The translations under genes were made by a program, and so were the position numbers. A stretch of 64,000 bases of DNA from Rhexocercosporidium sp. MPI-PUGE-AT-0058 (taxonomy: Eukaryota; Ascomycota; Leotiomycetes; Helotiales): the NCBI GenBank assembly GCA_020746875.1, contig JAGTJL010000011.1:2325871-2389870 (forward strand). The letters are read 5' to 3'. Shown here in pieces: positions 9,837-21,084 of this stretch; position 1 is the first letter of the stretch, and every line of letters starts with the position of its first letter. Under the pieces are notes generated by a model. It saw nothing but the letters and a program-made list of their open reading frames with translations, was not told the DNA's origin and made no database searches.

Positions 9837-11622
9837 CTATAAGGGTAGCTGGTCTGTATTTACCTCTGGATTGGCTCGTATGCTCTGTCTCTCAAGAACG
9901 ACTTCGAAACCCTGGCCATGCTTTGTCTCAACGAAAGTAAATTCAAATCTCCAGTCGCAATCGCTAATGGCGGCATTTCAAGATAGGAATGTGATTAGGG
10001 TCTCAATGATCGAGGTTTGGAAACTTGAATATTCAGACCCTCATGAACCCGTAGAACCGTCGTCTTATTCTGATCCAGGGAATGCCTAACGGTCCAGATG
10101 GCTGTTTGGGTCTAGAACTGATGATTTGCCTGTAGACTATTGGGACATGTTTTCTCGTGGAAACAAAATCTACTGGGAAATAACCAGACCCCTCACTCTT
10201 GAAGTGTGAAGATAGAGACACATCCAAAATAACAGGTCGCAAGGATGAGGGAAAATTCGCTTCCGTCATTTCGGTACTGTCGAAAAGTGCCTTGGATTTC
10301 GATTGCATTTTCCCATATTCTGAGACCTCGTAAAAGTACTCCAGTTCTAGCAGGGTGTCATATTCCAGGCCTTCTTGATCATTGTATTTGGCTTTGATAT
10401 CTCGTAGATTGTCCCCAGCATTAACCTCAATAGTGGTTACTGTATCGCCATCTCTAATCGCAATAATATTGAGATAACGATCAGCTAAGTGATTCGGTCT
10501 AAATGAGTTGCAGATCAAAGTAGAGTTATTTTGTAACTTGCTACTGTTAACTGTAGCACCGCCGTCCTGATTTAGAACGCGGCCGGAGTTAAAAAGCGTG
10601 AAGCTTGCGCATGGTAGACCGAGCTTGCGACGGATCTCTTCTTTGACACTCTCTATCGTATCACTCTGCTCAACTTGAATCACCATTGTTGAGCCGATTG
10701 AGCCTGCTGGCGATGGTACGCCTCGTATGAAGAGTTGGGTATACGTTTGTGCATCTCGGCTAGAGCGATCGACTTCGGGCTCGGATTGATGAAGCTTTGC
10801 AGTAACCCAGTCCGAGGTGTGGACGCTCGTGGAATTGTGTCCTCCAGATGTCCCCAAAGTGCTTACGCGAAAACCAGCGGTCTCGGGTGCAGATGCCGCA
10901 GATGCTGTACTGTTTGCGTAACGATTGAGGTTGAATCGAAGGTCTGATCTGATATCCTTTAATGTCGAGAACGAGAGGCCTGGCCCTTTCGGCTCTTTCT
11001 GTAGGCGGAAGTCCTCCAATTGCGATAGTATTTGCGGCAGAACGGTATTTATCTCTTCAATCTGCGTCTGTAGATCTGCCATTGTGATCTCCGTCCGGGC
11101 CGCAGACGCGCGGGTGTAATGCGAAACGTAACTAAGTATTCTTTAGCCAAGGTCTGCTTCAATATTGGACTTGACTCCTTACGCGTTGAAGATTGCAACA
11201 GCAATTGTCAAGTTTGCCTTATGTGACAACAAGGCCTCTCGCAATTTGATAATCTGAGCCTCCTTGAATGTCCACATGATTCGTTGCCAGGTGGAAAAGT
11301 CCATTCTCTTCGTGCGACTTTTATATTCGTCGACGAGGCTGTCGATTTCGCTGAACGTAAACAAGCAGTTCTCCACGACATCCCGCAGACTCTTGGAATG
11401 TTTGTCTTGCACGAACTCGAGGACTGCTTCTCCGTTATCATCTGTAAAAAGTCCATGGATCTGGACCAGTGTGGAGTGGAATCCGCCCAGATCAATCACT
11501 AGAGCTCTGATATGTTGCGGTGCACTGCGGATCTCGTTTGCTACAGTGTAGACTTTCAGGCCCGTTTCTACCGCCGTTGTTACCAATTTCAATATGGCTG
11601 CTGCTTGCGTGAAAGGATCCAT
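9837..11622 (-). CDS. NLR-like helical N-domain plus ubiquitin-like domain protein
   Basis: Three exons are inferred: 11622-11183, 11131-10049 and, less surely, 9963-9837. The start is the ATG of MDPFTQAAAILKLV at 11622. The first intron (GTAAGG, branch GGCTAAAG, TTAG) restores phase exactly. Residues 1-130 form an amphipathic helical domain (IRSAPQHIRALVIDLGGF) like the N-terminal domain of fungal STAND proteins. After a coiled-coil-like linker, a ubiquitin-like fold is suggested by QLFIRGVPSP..VIQVEQSDTIESVKEEIRRKLGLP, and a second possible one by IIAIRDGDTVTTIEVNAGDNL. There is no C-terminal Gly-Gly, so it is probably not a conjugatable modifier. If the third exon is wrong the protein ends at 10033 (512 instead of 549 residues); the exon encodes convincing sequence (DWRFEFTFVETKHGQGFEVV). 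Role unknown; the architecture suggests signalling or innate-type recognition in the cytoplasm. Confidence 0.72.
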
Positions 11623-11757
11623 GGTAAAATGGATTGGCAATGTAGGAATTTCCAAACAATGCTGGGTGATTTTTGTTGGGATGAGGCTGGCGATTCTTGT
11701 TCATGAAAAAGCGCTGCGCCTCTACACAGGCTCGGTGATAATCCAGGGCGGATAATC

Positions 11758-12128
11758 CAGGGATTGGATTGGATCGGTTAGGGTCGATCCAAGGTTAATC
11801 CAGTAGTAAGCTAGGGTTATGTACCATACATACTAATTTTATCTGCGAGGTACTTCTATAGGCGAAGCGAGCCTTACCAAAACTTCCCTCTCTCAAACTG
11901 CCGTATCGAGACGGAAAATAGACTAAAATTAGTAAAAATATCATAGAAATAAAGGTAAGGATAAATAGAGTAATTACGCAACTTAAAGCTTTATTAAATG
12001 ATTAGTAGTTATAAAATTATTCGTAAAACTAAAGGTGAAGGCCTCCGAGCTGAGCGAACTCCGGATTAGTCCCTAGATTAACCTTGGATCGATCTAGGTT
12101 GATCTAACCGATCTAATCCAATCCCTGG
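11758..12128. mobile_element. Non-autonomous inverted-repeat element (MITE-like, about 370 bp)
   Basis: The left arm 11758-11803 (CCAGGGATTGGATTGGATCG, GTTAGG, then GATCCAAGGTTAATC) is repeated as an imperfect reverse complement at 12074-12128. The interior is AT-rich, with no coding frame. The left flank also carries a short extra copy, ATCCAGGGCGGATAATCCAG. No clear target duplication was identified, so family assignment is open. Confidence 0.7.
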
Positions 12129-13132
12129 TGCGATCCTGAATCGATCCACAAAAGTGTGGATCATCGCCGAGACTGCCTCCACAGAAGCTATGGAGTGAAC
12201 AGGACAAGCTGTGGCTAACATACGTATCACGTGTTATAAGCGAATGTTATCTAAAAATGGCTCAGAGAATCTCGGTCGTAAGGGAGACAAAATGAGGAAA
12301 GTGCAACCGAGCATTAGGGGAGCCGGAACAAGTCCTTATGGGAGCTAAAATGGCCTCTTAGCGCGTGCTTAGGCTAACTCTGCCGTGTGCTCAGGTTGCT
12401 CAGGCATGCTCAGGAATGCTTACCCTCAGCTGTACGGTTTCACGAGGATCAGCCGTACGAGCGCCACATTACGCCTAACTAACTTGGCAAGGCAGAATCG
12501 TTCAAACTCCATGGTTCTGTAACTGCTTTTTTATTGTAGATGTAGGCACATTTTTTTAGTGAGGTTTTACTCGACTGTTCCCGTCACTGTTTTCGTGCTT
12601 AAGATATAAAAGATTAAAGAAAAGGGTGAATTGCGACGTGTAGTAAGGTCGACATTTGCGAATCAAAATCCGGCGCTAACTTTAAAATAGAATGAAATTC
12701 GAATTTTTAACGTATAATGAAAGTAATAAATACACTAATAACTAATAACTAAACTTAATAATTAGTATTTCTTGTGCCGAGAGAAAAGAGAAGTACGACA
12801 GATCGAGGTCTAACTCCCTAGACTCCCTCGAGCCCTCAGCTTGCGAGCTCAACATGCAATGTTTCGATCTCACATTCTGGACCTGGCAACCAACGGGGAC
12901 GAAATTGGCAGAGGCAAATTACTTACGAAGAAGAATCAAAGTATATGGCACCGAGGAACTCAAAGAATAATAGCCAGTTCATATTTGGCATCATCACGAG
13001 CTATTCTCATCCGAGCCGTCCTCTCCATTGATTTGTCCTGTCATTTTTTTTCTCATGTCACCTTCAAACAGAAAAAGAGCAGCAGGTCGATTAGCTCATC
13101 AATCAGACTCTCATCCAAGCCTGTCACCCGCC
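12129..13132. other. Intergenic, including a short TGCTCAGG-rich cluster at 12365-12440
   Basis: The cluster GTGCTCAGGTTGCTCAGG..ATGCTCAGG resembles parts of the repeats at 7436-7515 and 47785-47900. A short hairpin, GATCCACAAAAGTGTGGATC, is at about 12135-12154. The rest, AT-rich from about 12530 to 12780, shows no gene. Confidence 0.45.
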
Positions 13133-14884
13133 TCAAACTGCGGACATCTTGAACGCCTCATACAACGCAATACCGCTATATATAGGTCCGCCACTGACAC
13201 TGCCTTTCATTGTTCCAATCCACCTCGTGTACAGAATAACATCCGAAACGGCAAGTGTTGTTGTGACATTCACGGTTAACATCCCTCCATGGGCAGCTCC
13301 GAGATCCAGGTCAATGCGAAAGCCATCTGGATTGCCGGATGTTATCACAGCTGCAGTTACGGTCTCGTTAGCTGGTGGGGGCCTTTTCGGTTCAACCGCC
13401 TCCACAACAAGAAACGGAGCGGAGAATCTTGTTACGGAAAGGATAAAAGATTGGAAAGAAGAGAGGAGAAGGCGAAGAGAACTCAAGGCACATACGAGGA
13501 TACCGTGAATTCCTCCCTGTTGGCCGCACCCTAATGCTACCAGGCGAGCAAGAAGTCGCGATGATTTGCCCATTCAGCGCCGCATAGCTACTGATATACT
13601 CATTTCCATCCGCGCCGACGACATCGAACCACACGATGGAATAAGGACCTAGGCGACCATGGCCCCAGTACCAGCTATGAACATTAGCGGCGAAGGGCTG
13701 ATCTGCCCAGTTCTTATCGTGGTAGCCATAGCCATCAAACTGCAGCTTCCTGCCCGACACGATGAAGTCGGCTGTGGCATTCGCGTCGGGAATAGCGTTC
13801 GCCCACCCAATGTGTGGTGACACTTCGAGGTCGGCGCCTGGTCCCAGTGGGTCACACGGATAATGCGCGGGAGCTACCTATTTTTCATGGCGTCAGTTTT
13901 TGAAGTGTTAGTTCTCACTCAATCTCGTGAAGTGACATGTCAGAAGAGACGGCTTTTTACAGAACGTATATGTGGGAGAGAAAGAAGCAGGACTAGTTTG
14001 AGGGGAGGAGAAACTCTACAAACGCACCGAGTCTAGAACCAACGTCCCCTTGACCCCCAGTAGCGGGTTATCAATCGTCACCGTATACCTAGACAAATCG
14101 TTCTCGCCATCAAACGAAAATCCGCTATTCCTCCACACACCACTCGCGCCTTGTCCCTCACTAACAACCGTTGCAGACCCTAGACTGCCCGGCAAACTGT
14201 TGATGGGATAAAAAAGCAGCGACCCATCTGCAAACGAAACAAAGATATCGACACTAATAGCCGCGCCTGGCAGACGGAACGGAAAGCCAAGACTCGTGGA
14301 CATATAGAACACGATCACGACCGACTCTTTCGAGTCCGTCGAGACTGCATCGAAATCTAGACAAGAGGGCATGTCAGCTAGCTCCTGATTGCTCGCTTGC
14401 TCGCTCAATCGATCTCACAAGTGGCGATCAGGATAAACTCCTCAACACAAACGGAAGACTGAAAACCCCCACTGCCTACCAGCTGCATGATTGATTTGCA
14501 GAAGTCCCCCGATCCACGTCGATCCAATAGTCCAATTCAACTCAATCAATCCGACGACAGGTGCACGAGGAGGCTGCATACACATTCTAGCCCGTCGTCG
14601 CCTCAAGACGTCGGTCGCACTGGCTAAAGAGCTTGCTTCATCGCAGTCGACAAACAGAAGGGATATATATACTCACACCACCAGTCAAACGTCGTCGCGT
14701 TGACGGGATGCACTTTCGGCGCATCGAGGCCCTGAGCGCCGGACACAAATTGTGCGGTGCTGGGGGCGGTGACGATCGTGTTGGGGACGGTTAGGGTCGT
14801 CTGGGAGAGAGCTACAGCCGCAGAAAGGACAACAACACCGAGGCAGCGGACGGAGAGAGCTGGGAGAGTGGGCAGGAAACGCAT
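13133..14884 (-). CDS. Diels-Alderase-like secreted/lumenal lipocalin-type enzyme (AttH/CrtC family)
   Basis: Four exons, 14884-14677, 14356-14028, 13877-13496 and 13371-13133, join in phase to 385 residues, close to the size of fungal Diels-Alderases of the Fsa2/CghA type. Residues about 1-28 (MRFLPTLPALSVRCLGVVVL) form a signal peptide or anchor. Splicing rebuilds the family hallmark FDWWYFDAVS across intron 1. PAHYPC, SPHIGWANAIPD, and the most diagnostic block GYGYHDKNWADQPF with HSWYWGHGRLGPYSIVWFD follow. Family members catalyse intramolecular cycloadditions forming decalins and related rings in polyketide-nonribosomal peptide pathways; others are cyclases or hydratases. No PKS-NRPS is in the window. 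It is divergent from the MpaB-like gene, 921 bp apart. The intron 3 acceptor is the least certain junction. Substrate unknown. Confidence 0.85.
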
Positions 14885-15805
14885 GATTGATTGACTGATT
14901 GATTGTGTTAGGTTTCTATATGCCGTTTTCCTGTATTTCAGTTCCGCAGCAAGCCCAGGGGGAGGGACACCGCAACTTATAAACCACACGACGTCCCCCA
15001 GCCAACAAAACAACATAGCAAAGCATAGCATAGTTTACCTACCAAGCCAGCTAGCTCTAGATCGTCGAGACTCTTCATTGCGAGGACGGCACCGGACCGA
15101 AGACGCTTCGTACGTACATACATACAGTCCATAATTGTAAAATGCATGGGGGGCAGATCGCGTGCAACCTGACTTGGTTTTGCTGAATCGCTAATTACAG
15201 TACAGGACTCGAGTATCCTGTTGGTTGTTCTTATTGCCGACCGTCAGTCGGAACAAGCTAAGCCCTCCTCCCATTGGCCCCCGCCCCCTGCCCTCAACGC
15301 GGGGACCCCACAGCCCTCGTCTAAATCCCAAGTCAGCAAATCCGAGTCAGGCCAGCCAGCCAGGAGGCCGCAGCTGCACCAAGTCCACGGCGACCAATCA
15401 GCCAGCCTGCACGCCAGGAACGTGACCCGGGACAGAGACATAGACTTCGTGCATTTTTCAAGGCTACATATAGATACAGGAGGCCGAGGCTTAATTACGC
15501 GGCTGGGCGCTGCGGGAGTGTTGTGGATGGATGAGCAGAGGACGAGAGGGGAGATGAAATGACAGCATGTGAAAGGACAGGAGACGACCTGGCCGTCTGT
15601 ATAAAGAAAACATCCATCGGCTGGCTGGCTGGGTGGCTGGACGAAGAGACTGTTTGTTTCTTGCTTGCATTCTTACTCAAGGATACTTTATTTGATTGTG
15701 CAGTACCGCCTACTTACTTTACGGCGTTGTTATTGTTATTGTTATTACTCGCTTGCTTGCTTGCTATCTACCTGCTAGGCAGTAAGCAAACTCTCAACCG
15801 TTACG
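14885..15805. promoter_or_regulatory. Shared intergenic region between divergent Diels-Alderase-like and MpaB-like genes
   Basis: Both genes read outward from this 921 bp interval, so their promoters lie here. A GTTATT microsatellite and a GCTTGCTTGC run at about 15726-15765 sit just before the MpaB-like start. I could not assign a specific operator. Confidence 0.5.
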
Positions 15806-17134
15806 ATGCAGACCACCTTCTTCGACATCCGCACCCACATCAACAACCTTCGCATCCGCCTCCCCGAATTCTCCATCTCTCACCTCCACCACCAGCTCTC
15901 CCAAGTCCAGCTCTCCCAAGTCCAGCTCTCCCAAATCCAACTCCCAGATGCCATTTCCCTCATCAAAGCAAACCCTTGGGCCATCTTCGCCACCGCCTCC
16001 GTATCCTACCTCGCCATCGTCCGCGCCCTTCGCTACCGCGCCATTAACCAGATGAAACGCAAGTACGCCCGCTTCGAGAAGGATCCCTATTCCATGGACT
16101 ACAAATCCGCGCACGAGATCATGCTGCTGTCCATCCTCTACGATACGCCGTGGATGCACTTCTTCGGCACATCCCTGGCCCTCGTCAAAACCTACAGCAT
16201 TGCCTCTGGTACCTCCTTGCTCGTTGCCACGCGCCAGCTGACGACGTCTAAGAATGTCGGGAAGCGAGCCGAGGACACGGGCATTGCCATCGCGGAGTTT
16301 GTCGTTGGGTCTGTCGATTCCGAGAGGGGTCTGAGGGCGCTGAGCAAGGTGAACTGGCTGCATGGGAGGTATGGCGCGAGGGTCAAGAATGAGGATATGA
16401 CGCACACGCTGGCTATGTTCGTTCTGGAGCCGCAGCGCTGGATCGAAGCCTACGAGTGGCGCCCGATGACGTGCCTGGAGAAGGTCGCTATGTTCGTGTA
16501 CTGGAAGGAGGTTGGGAATCGTATGGGGATCGAGGATATCCCACCGACGCTGGAGAAGCTGCAAGAGTGGACGGTTGGCTTCGAGGAGGAGAATATGGTG
16601 TACTCCAACGATAACAAGATCTGCGCTGAGACTACCATGGAGTTATATTTGAGGGGGGTCCCATCATTTGCAAGAGGCTTGGCGAAGAATGTTGCCAACT
16701 CGCTTTTGGAGGACCGCGTCAGGGTTGCGCTTGGGAGTCCGGACCCCCCGGCCTATGTGAAGCATCTTGCCGTTTTCATCTTGAAGGCACGTGGCTGGGT
16801 AGTGAGGAACTTTTTCTTACCGCGACTCTCGTATGTGGATCCTCTAGCGAAACAAGGACCTGATGGCCGGCTACAGAGAGACAGGTTTGCTTTTGAGCCT
16901 TGGTATGTCAAGGATAGCTGGTTGCAAAAACTGGGTATATGGTTGTCATCAGGTGGGAGACTGGTGCCAGGTGATGAGTGGAAGACTTCTGGCTATCTGC
17001 CAGAGGAGATTGGGCCGCTTGAGCATATAGAGAAGTCGAGGGAGCCGGTTCTTCAACAGGCTGAGGCGATGAGTAAGTATGCAGAAAGTGGTGGTGCAGC
17101 GGTGACTGGCTGTCCTTTTAGTTTTGGTAAGTAG
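15806..17134 (+). CDS. MpaB-like ER-bound oxygenase (DUF2236 family)
   Basis: A single 442-codon exon begins at ATG 15806. A hydrophobic segment near residues 54-74 (ANPWAIFATASVSYLAIVRAL) is consistent with a membrane anchor. The following region (RYARFEKDPYSMDYKSAHEI-type context, WMHFFGTSLALVKTYSIA, RAEDTGIAIAEFVVG, LEPQRWIEAYEWRPMT) matches the ER-bound oxygenase MpaB/B' and rubber-oxygenase catalytic family. MpaB of the mycophenolic acid pathway oxidatively cleaves a prenyl side chain; family members are haem- or metal-dependent oxygenases. Length is normal. Residues 30-46 contain a near-perfect triple of LSQVQ encoded by repeated 15-mers. Head-to-head with the Diels-Alderase-like gene and tail-to-tail with the bZIP gene. 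Substrate unknown; a role in a small metabolite pathway is inference. Confidence 0.88.
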   Translation: MQTTFFDIRTHINNLRIRLPEFSISHLHHQLSQVQLSQVQLSQIQLPDAISLIKANPWAIFATASVSYLAIVRALRYRAINQMKRKYARFEKDPYSMDYKSAHEIMLLSILYDTPWMHFFGTSLALVKTYSIASGTSLLVATRQLTTSKNVGKRAEDTGIAIAEFVVGSVDSERGLRALSKVNWLHGRYGARVKNEDMTHTLAMFVLEPQRWIEAYEWRPMTCLEKVAMFVYWKEVGNRMGIEDIPPTLEKLQEWTVGFEEENMVYSNDNKICAETTMELYLRGVPSFARGLAKNVANSLLEDRVRVALGSPDPPAYVKHLAVFILKARGWVVRNFFLPRLSYVDPLAKQGPDGRLQRDRFAFEPWYVKDSWLQKLGIWLSSGGRLVPGDEWKTSGYLPEEIGPLEHIEKSREPVLQQAEAMSKYAESGGAAVTGCPFSFGK

Positions 17135-17544
17135 AGATCGTAAAGATAGGTAAGGTAGGTGAATGGTAGGGGTGGGCAAGGGCTAAGCCAGAGGGCGAGA
17201 TCATGGCATTGTGATAACCAAAGACTGGGTTCCACTTGGATCATATCAAATTGCATATCGGGCGGCAACGATTTGTTGGGTCCGCTTTCTCTCGATAAGA
17301 AATATGACATGAGATGCTGTCGAGTCCGACACAACTATGCTGATTTTGGATGTTGAACAATAAACGGTGGCTGTCCTTGCTACAGAGGACTGACTGACTC
17401 CACCAAAACGGGACAATCACGCTCGCTGGAATGACAATGAAGAATTTGTTCCTTGATTCCATGTCATGAGATGTTCTGAGAGTATTTCATCTATGTTATC
17501 GTAAAGCCCATCAAGCCGCCGTATTTAAGACTCCCCATATGCTC

Positions 17545-18964
17545 TTAGCACGGCACGTACCCACATAGACTCGGATATAATTCAAAGAAATCCTGGGTTA
17601 GTGACCAACTCCGGACATCATTGAAATATTCATTGAAGAGCTGCGAGTAAGAATAAAGACCAGTGTGTCGATTCCTCGTCCAGGCATCCCCAAGATCAAA
17701 CGGCCACAGAAACCGTAGACTAGAAACAAAAACAGCTGCGATCTGATTTGATGCTTCTGCCTTGCCGGTGTTCAGAATCAGGAACTCCCTTAGCTCCGGC
17801 CTGAAAGCTGTTAACTCTAGTTTCGTGTGCGGGTGGCAGAGATATGATGGGGCTCACCAGACAAAGTAGTCAATTATCCTCGGATGTTCAACGAATTCTT
17901 GGAGAGGGCTACTCATATTTTAGTCAAAGCAGACGAAAACAAAAATGTAAAAGTTGACTCACCTCGAATGCATATATGGGGGAGTAAGTGCTTGGATTTC
18001 TTGGCGGTTTGAAGTGGTCATTTGCTTTGATAAGAAAAAAGTATTAGAATTTGTGTGACACCCATCCCGAGAACTCATTACAAGGAGACTTTACCTGCAG
18101 AAGTTTCAATCTGATGACGCGCAATATGCCCAGCCTTTCGATTGGCCCACAACAGAAGAAAATTTCCTGGTCAATCTGACGGACTATTCCCCATGCTGGA
18201 TCCAGTTCATACCTCTGCTCAACTAGTGGCCAGCCGTAGGCCACAGCTCGGATAGCGATATCTGCATCCTCATCTGTCTTTATCTCTAGTTTGGTACCGT
18301 CAGCTTTGCCAAGACGATTGTTGATCATGGCAAATACTGTGCTCTCGTCTCCGTTGGCAGAAATCGAGTGGGACCGATCTGATATTCTGGTTGCGGGAGA
18401 GCCGCCTTTGCTAGGTAGTGCTGATTGATGATCAGAGGGCAGGTGTTCTGCCGGACTATTGGGAGAAGGAATTTTCAAACTAGTCGAATGTACAAATGGT
18501 ACTGGTATAGGACCCTGATTGTGTGTTGACATCGGGCTGGGATTTTGCGTTTGTTCTTTCGGGAATAACGCACCGTACGGGGATCCATTCAGGTATGTGA
18601 AAGATCCAGCACGAAGTTTTTGAGCCTCTAGAGGCTGGTCGGCAGGTCGAGTAGAAGTACTCTCGGATCCTTCCGGCATTTCAACACCCCGAACAATTCG
18701 ACCGATGCAGGTAATACTACTTCTCAACCTCTCATTCTCGTCGTGCAGCTCCTTACAATGCAGAGCCATGCTCTGCAGCCGCTCATCCCGTTGACATTTC
18801 TGCAGTGTATCGACCAAATTCTCCAAGTGTGAAATATATTTCTTGGTTCTTTCACGAACAACCCTCTGCGATTCCCGGTCAGTCTGCCTCTTCTTCTCGA
18901 TATTCATGACTTTGTGCTTCGACCGAGAGGCCTGCGACGGGGGCGGGGACGAGGGCTCGGGCAT
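17545..18964 (-). CDS. bZIP transcription factor with C-terminal DUF3425 domain
   Basis: Four exons, 18964-18095, 18024-17963, 17911-17858 and 17800-17545, give 413 residues with all phases matching. The N-terminal basic region KKRQTDRESQRVVRERTKKY is followed by the heptad segment ISHLENLVDTLQKC, a short leucine zipper. The usual invariant Asn of the basic region (NxxAxxxxR) is replaced (DRESQRVVR), as in some DUF3425 proteins. DUF3425 features include AYGWPLVEQRYELDPAW, and after splicing PLQEFVEHPRIIDYFVWPEL and SLRFLWPFDLGDAW. Family members are fungal nuclear regulators, often of specialised metabolism or stress. It lies next to the MpaB-like and Diels-Alderase-like genes, so it is a candidate local regulator, though this is untested. 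Confidence 0.88.
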
Positions 18965-19580
18965 ATTGACGACTCGCAGAGCTAGGAAGTCGGTTTAAGC
19001 TCTAGCAGCAGTTGTCCTCACGGGCGAGGGAAGAATGGCTCTTTGCTATCACAGGATTACACAATTAAGCAGGGAGTTGGAGTTGGAAGCTCGAGGGAAT
19101 CGGGGAAACGTGGGGCGCTTGGGCCTCGGCGGACGCCAAGTAGCGGGGGGCCTCAGAAGGCTGGCTTACACTTCGTCACGTGGATGGGGAAAATCATGCG
19201 GATGAGGCTCGGCTTCATGTTTGTTGAGGCTGACGATGAATAAGATGGGATGGGAGTACGATAATTAAGAGGCGAGTTGGGGGCCGGCCCGATCCCATAA
19301 GGATAGGAGTGATGAGTGTACACATGACAACAGCAGCCGCCAGCCCTAAAGCTGGCCATCCACACAGCATCAGTAGCCTCCCCGCTTAAACCCCTCCTCC
19401 TCTACCTCATTTCATTAGTTCTCACCATCCCCGGTGCGTTGAGAGGGATATAAAGTCTCCAGTCATGTGGTTTTGGTGTTCCTCGCCTATTATACCTCAA
19501 TCGGCCACCTTTTTCTGCGCCCACCAGGCCCCATACCCCCTTAATACCCGACCTATGCCGCATAGGCGCCACCAATATTA
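18965..19580. other. Intergenic region upstream of the bZIP gene
   Basis: Ordinary composition. It holds the bZIP promoter and gradually turns into the AT-rich relic that follows. No gene is supported. Confidence 0.4.
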
Positions 19581-19589
19581 TAAAGTAGA

Positions 19590-20395
19590 GTATAAATAAG
19601 TACCCGAACGACACTATTAAGGTTATACCGGTGTTACTGCTATAAGTTGCCTCGCTCCTAAACCTATAAATACTAACCCGATTACCTTATAGCAAGAAGA
19701 GGTTCACGTTATTACTATTATTAAATTGCTCAAAACTTATAACGCAGCTCCCGTTCTTCTTTACAATTACTCTTTCTTAATTAATTCTACTAAAGAATTT
19801 TTCGAGATTGCTAATATAATTACCTCTATCGGCATCGGCGTAACTATCGGTCTTGCTAAAGGTCTCGCGGTCACGGATCTATTACTTATATAATCAGTAT
19901 CATCGATACTCGCTGTTAAGGCCCGTTACGATGCTTTCTTCCGGCATCTCGAAGGGAAAGTACTTAATTCGGCGCCTTTTAATACTAGTATTAATAATAT
20001 TTGGGCATATAACCTCGCTCTCTCGTTTATTATCCCCGGATCTTATTATATTAAGATTCTATTGCTTATACTGCTTACTTTAAATATTTCGGACTTAATT
20101 ACAACTAAACTAACTTTATCTAATTATCATTTCTAGAGTTTGAGTAGGATCTTGCGCAGATAGCGTTTATTACAGAAGCTAGTAAGTAATTGCTAACTAG
20201 CTAAGTTAACAAGCTTAATATACCGGTGTAGACACCGTTGAATATTACGGCAAAAAGGAAAGGGATAGCAGTTATATTACTAGGAATGAACGGGGCGGTA
20301 TTTGCAGTAATAATACGCAATAACCGGATAATGCCGACGACCTCGCTCTTGCGACGTTAGCAGGACCAGTAGTTTTGATATTATCTTGAGAATAC
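19590..20395 (+). pseudogene. RIP-mutated Rds1/ferritin-like (stress response) protein pseudogene
   Basis: The frame from about 19741 reads APVLLYNYSFLINSTKEFFE, then SIGIGVTIGLAKGLAVTDLLL, stop, and ARYDAFFRHLEGKVLNSAPF, NNIWAYNLALSFIIPGSYY, DLAQIAFITEASK. This order matches fungal Rds1-type proteins with a ferritin-like helical domain (typical residues ARHDAFFRHLEGKVPNPAPFDT and WAYNLALSFIVPGSCP). Nearly all differences from the consensus are C-to-T or G-to-A type (P to L/S, D to N), several TAG/TAA stops occur, and the frame shifts near 20125. That pattern is RIP on a host-type gene rather than on a transposon. No functional product. Confidence 0.7.
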
Positions 20396-21084
20396 ATTAG
20401 GAGAATTTCAAATAGTCGTTTTAATATCTCATTTGGAAGATAATAGATTTGTTTGAGGGATTCTAATAGTTTTTGATTTTGTTGAAAAGAACTTGTTTTA
20501 GATATTGGTAGTTTAGCACCTCTAATTTTTTATTGAACGGTACAGTAGCTTGCGAAACTGGCTTGCCCTTCACGCGCTTAGACTTTTATTGGTGATGTTC
20601 GGCATGTACTAATTATCTTCCTAGTATAGCTCGTCCTGCACTTGCTCTTGGAGCCGAGATTGCCTGGAACATAACCACTGTAGGCAGCAAATTATTGATT
20701 GGAACCATCTCACAGTGGTTACGTTACGGAGGGCTTGCGGTTAAGTGATTCGTAGCCAAGGGATCTGGGATCATGGCCTTTGAGGTTAAAGGCACCCAAT
20801 CTGAAAAATAAAGCTCATAAGTGATTGTGGGATGGGTGAACCTGAGGAAGGAGACCCAACGCCAGCTTTCCAACACTCTCGACCGTTCACTTACTTGCGT
20901 TATTGGAGCCAGTTTCGGCTCTCTCAGTTTTGACTAGTTTGGCTAAAGTAAACGCTGACCTTTTACCATAATGGCAATAACTTAGTCTGTTCCTATACTT
21001 ATTCACATAGGAATAGGTTGAACGAGGAGTGTTCAGTCAATAATAATTAACGTGCTAGGTTCAAGCTTTCCCTGCGCTTCAGTT
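20396..21084. other. Intergenic, no gene recognised
   Basis: AT-rich to about 20540, then normal composition with no motif-bearing frame. It contains the 3' flank of the small gene encoded at 21085-21724. Confidence 0.4.

Noticed and set aside
9733..10089. 118-codon plus-strand frame
   Set aside because: The minus strand here encodes the plausible last exon of the ubiquitin-like protein; the plus frame has no motif.
11758..12128. LTR pair
   Set aside because: The two similar segments are inverted, not direct, so they are TIR-like.
15794..16564. 256-codon minus-strand frame
   Set aside because: Antisense shadow of the MpaB-like gene, with no independent motif.
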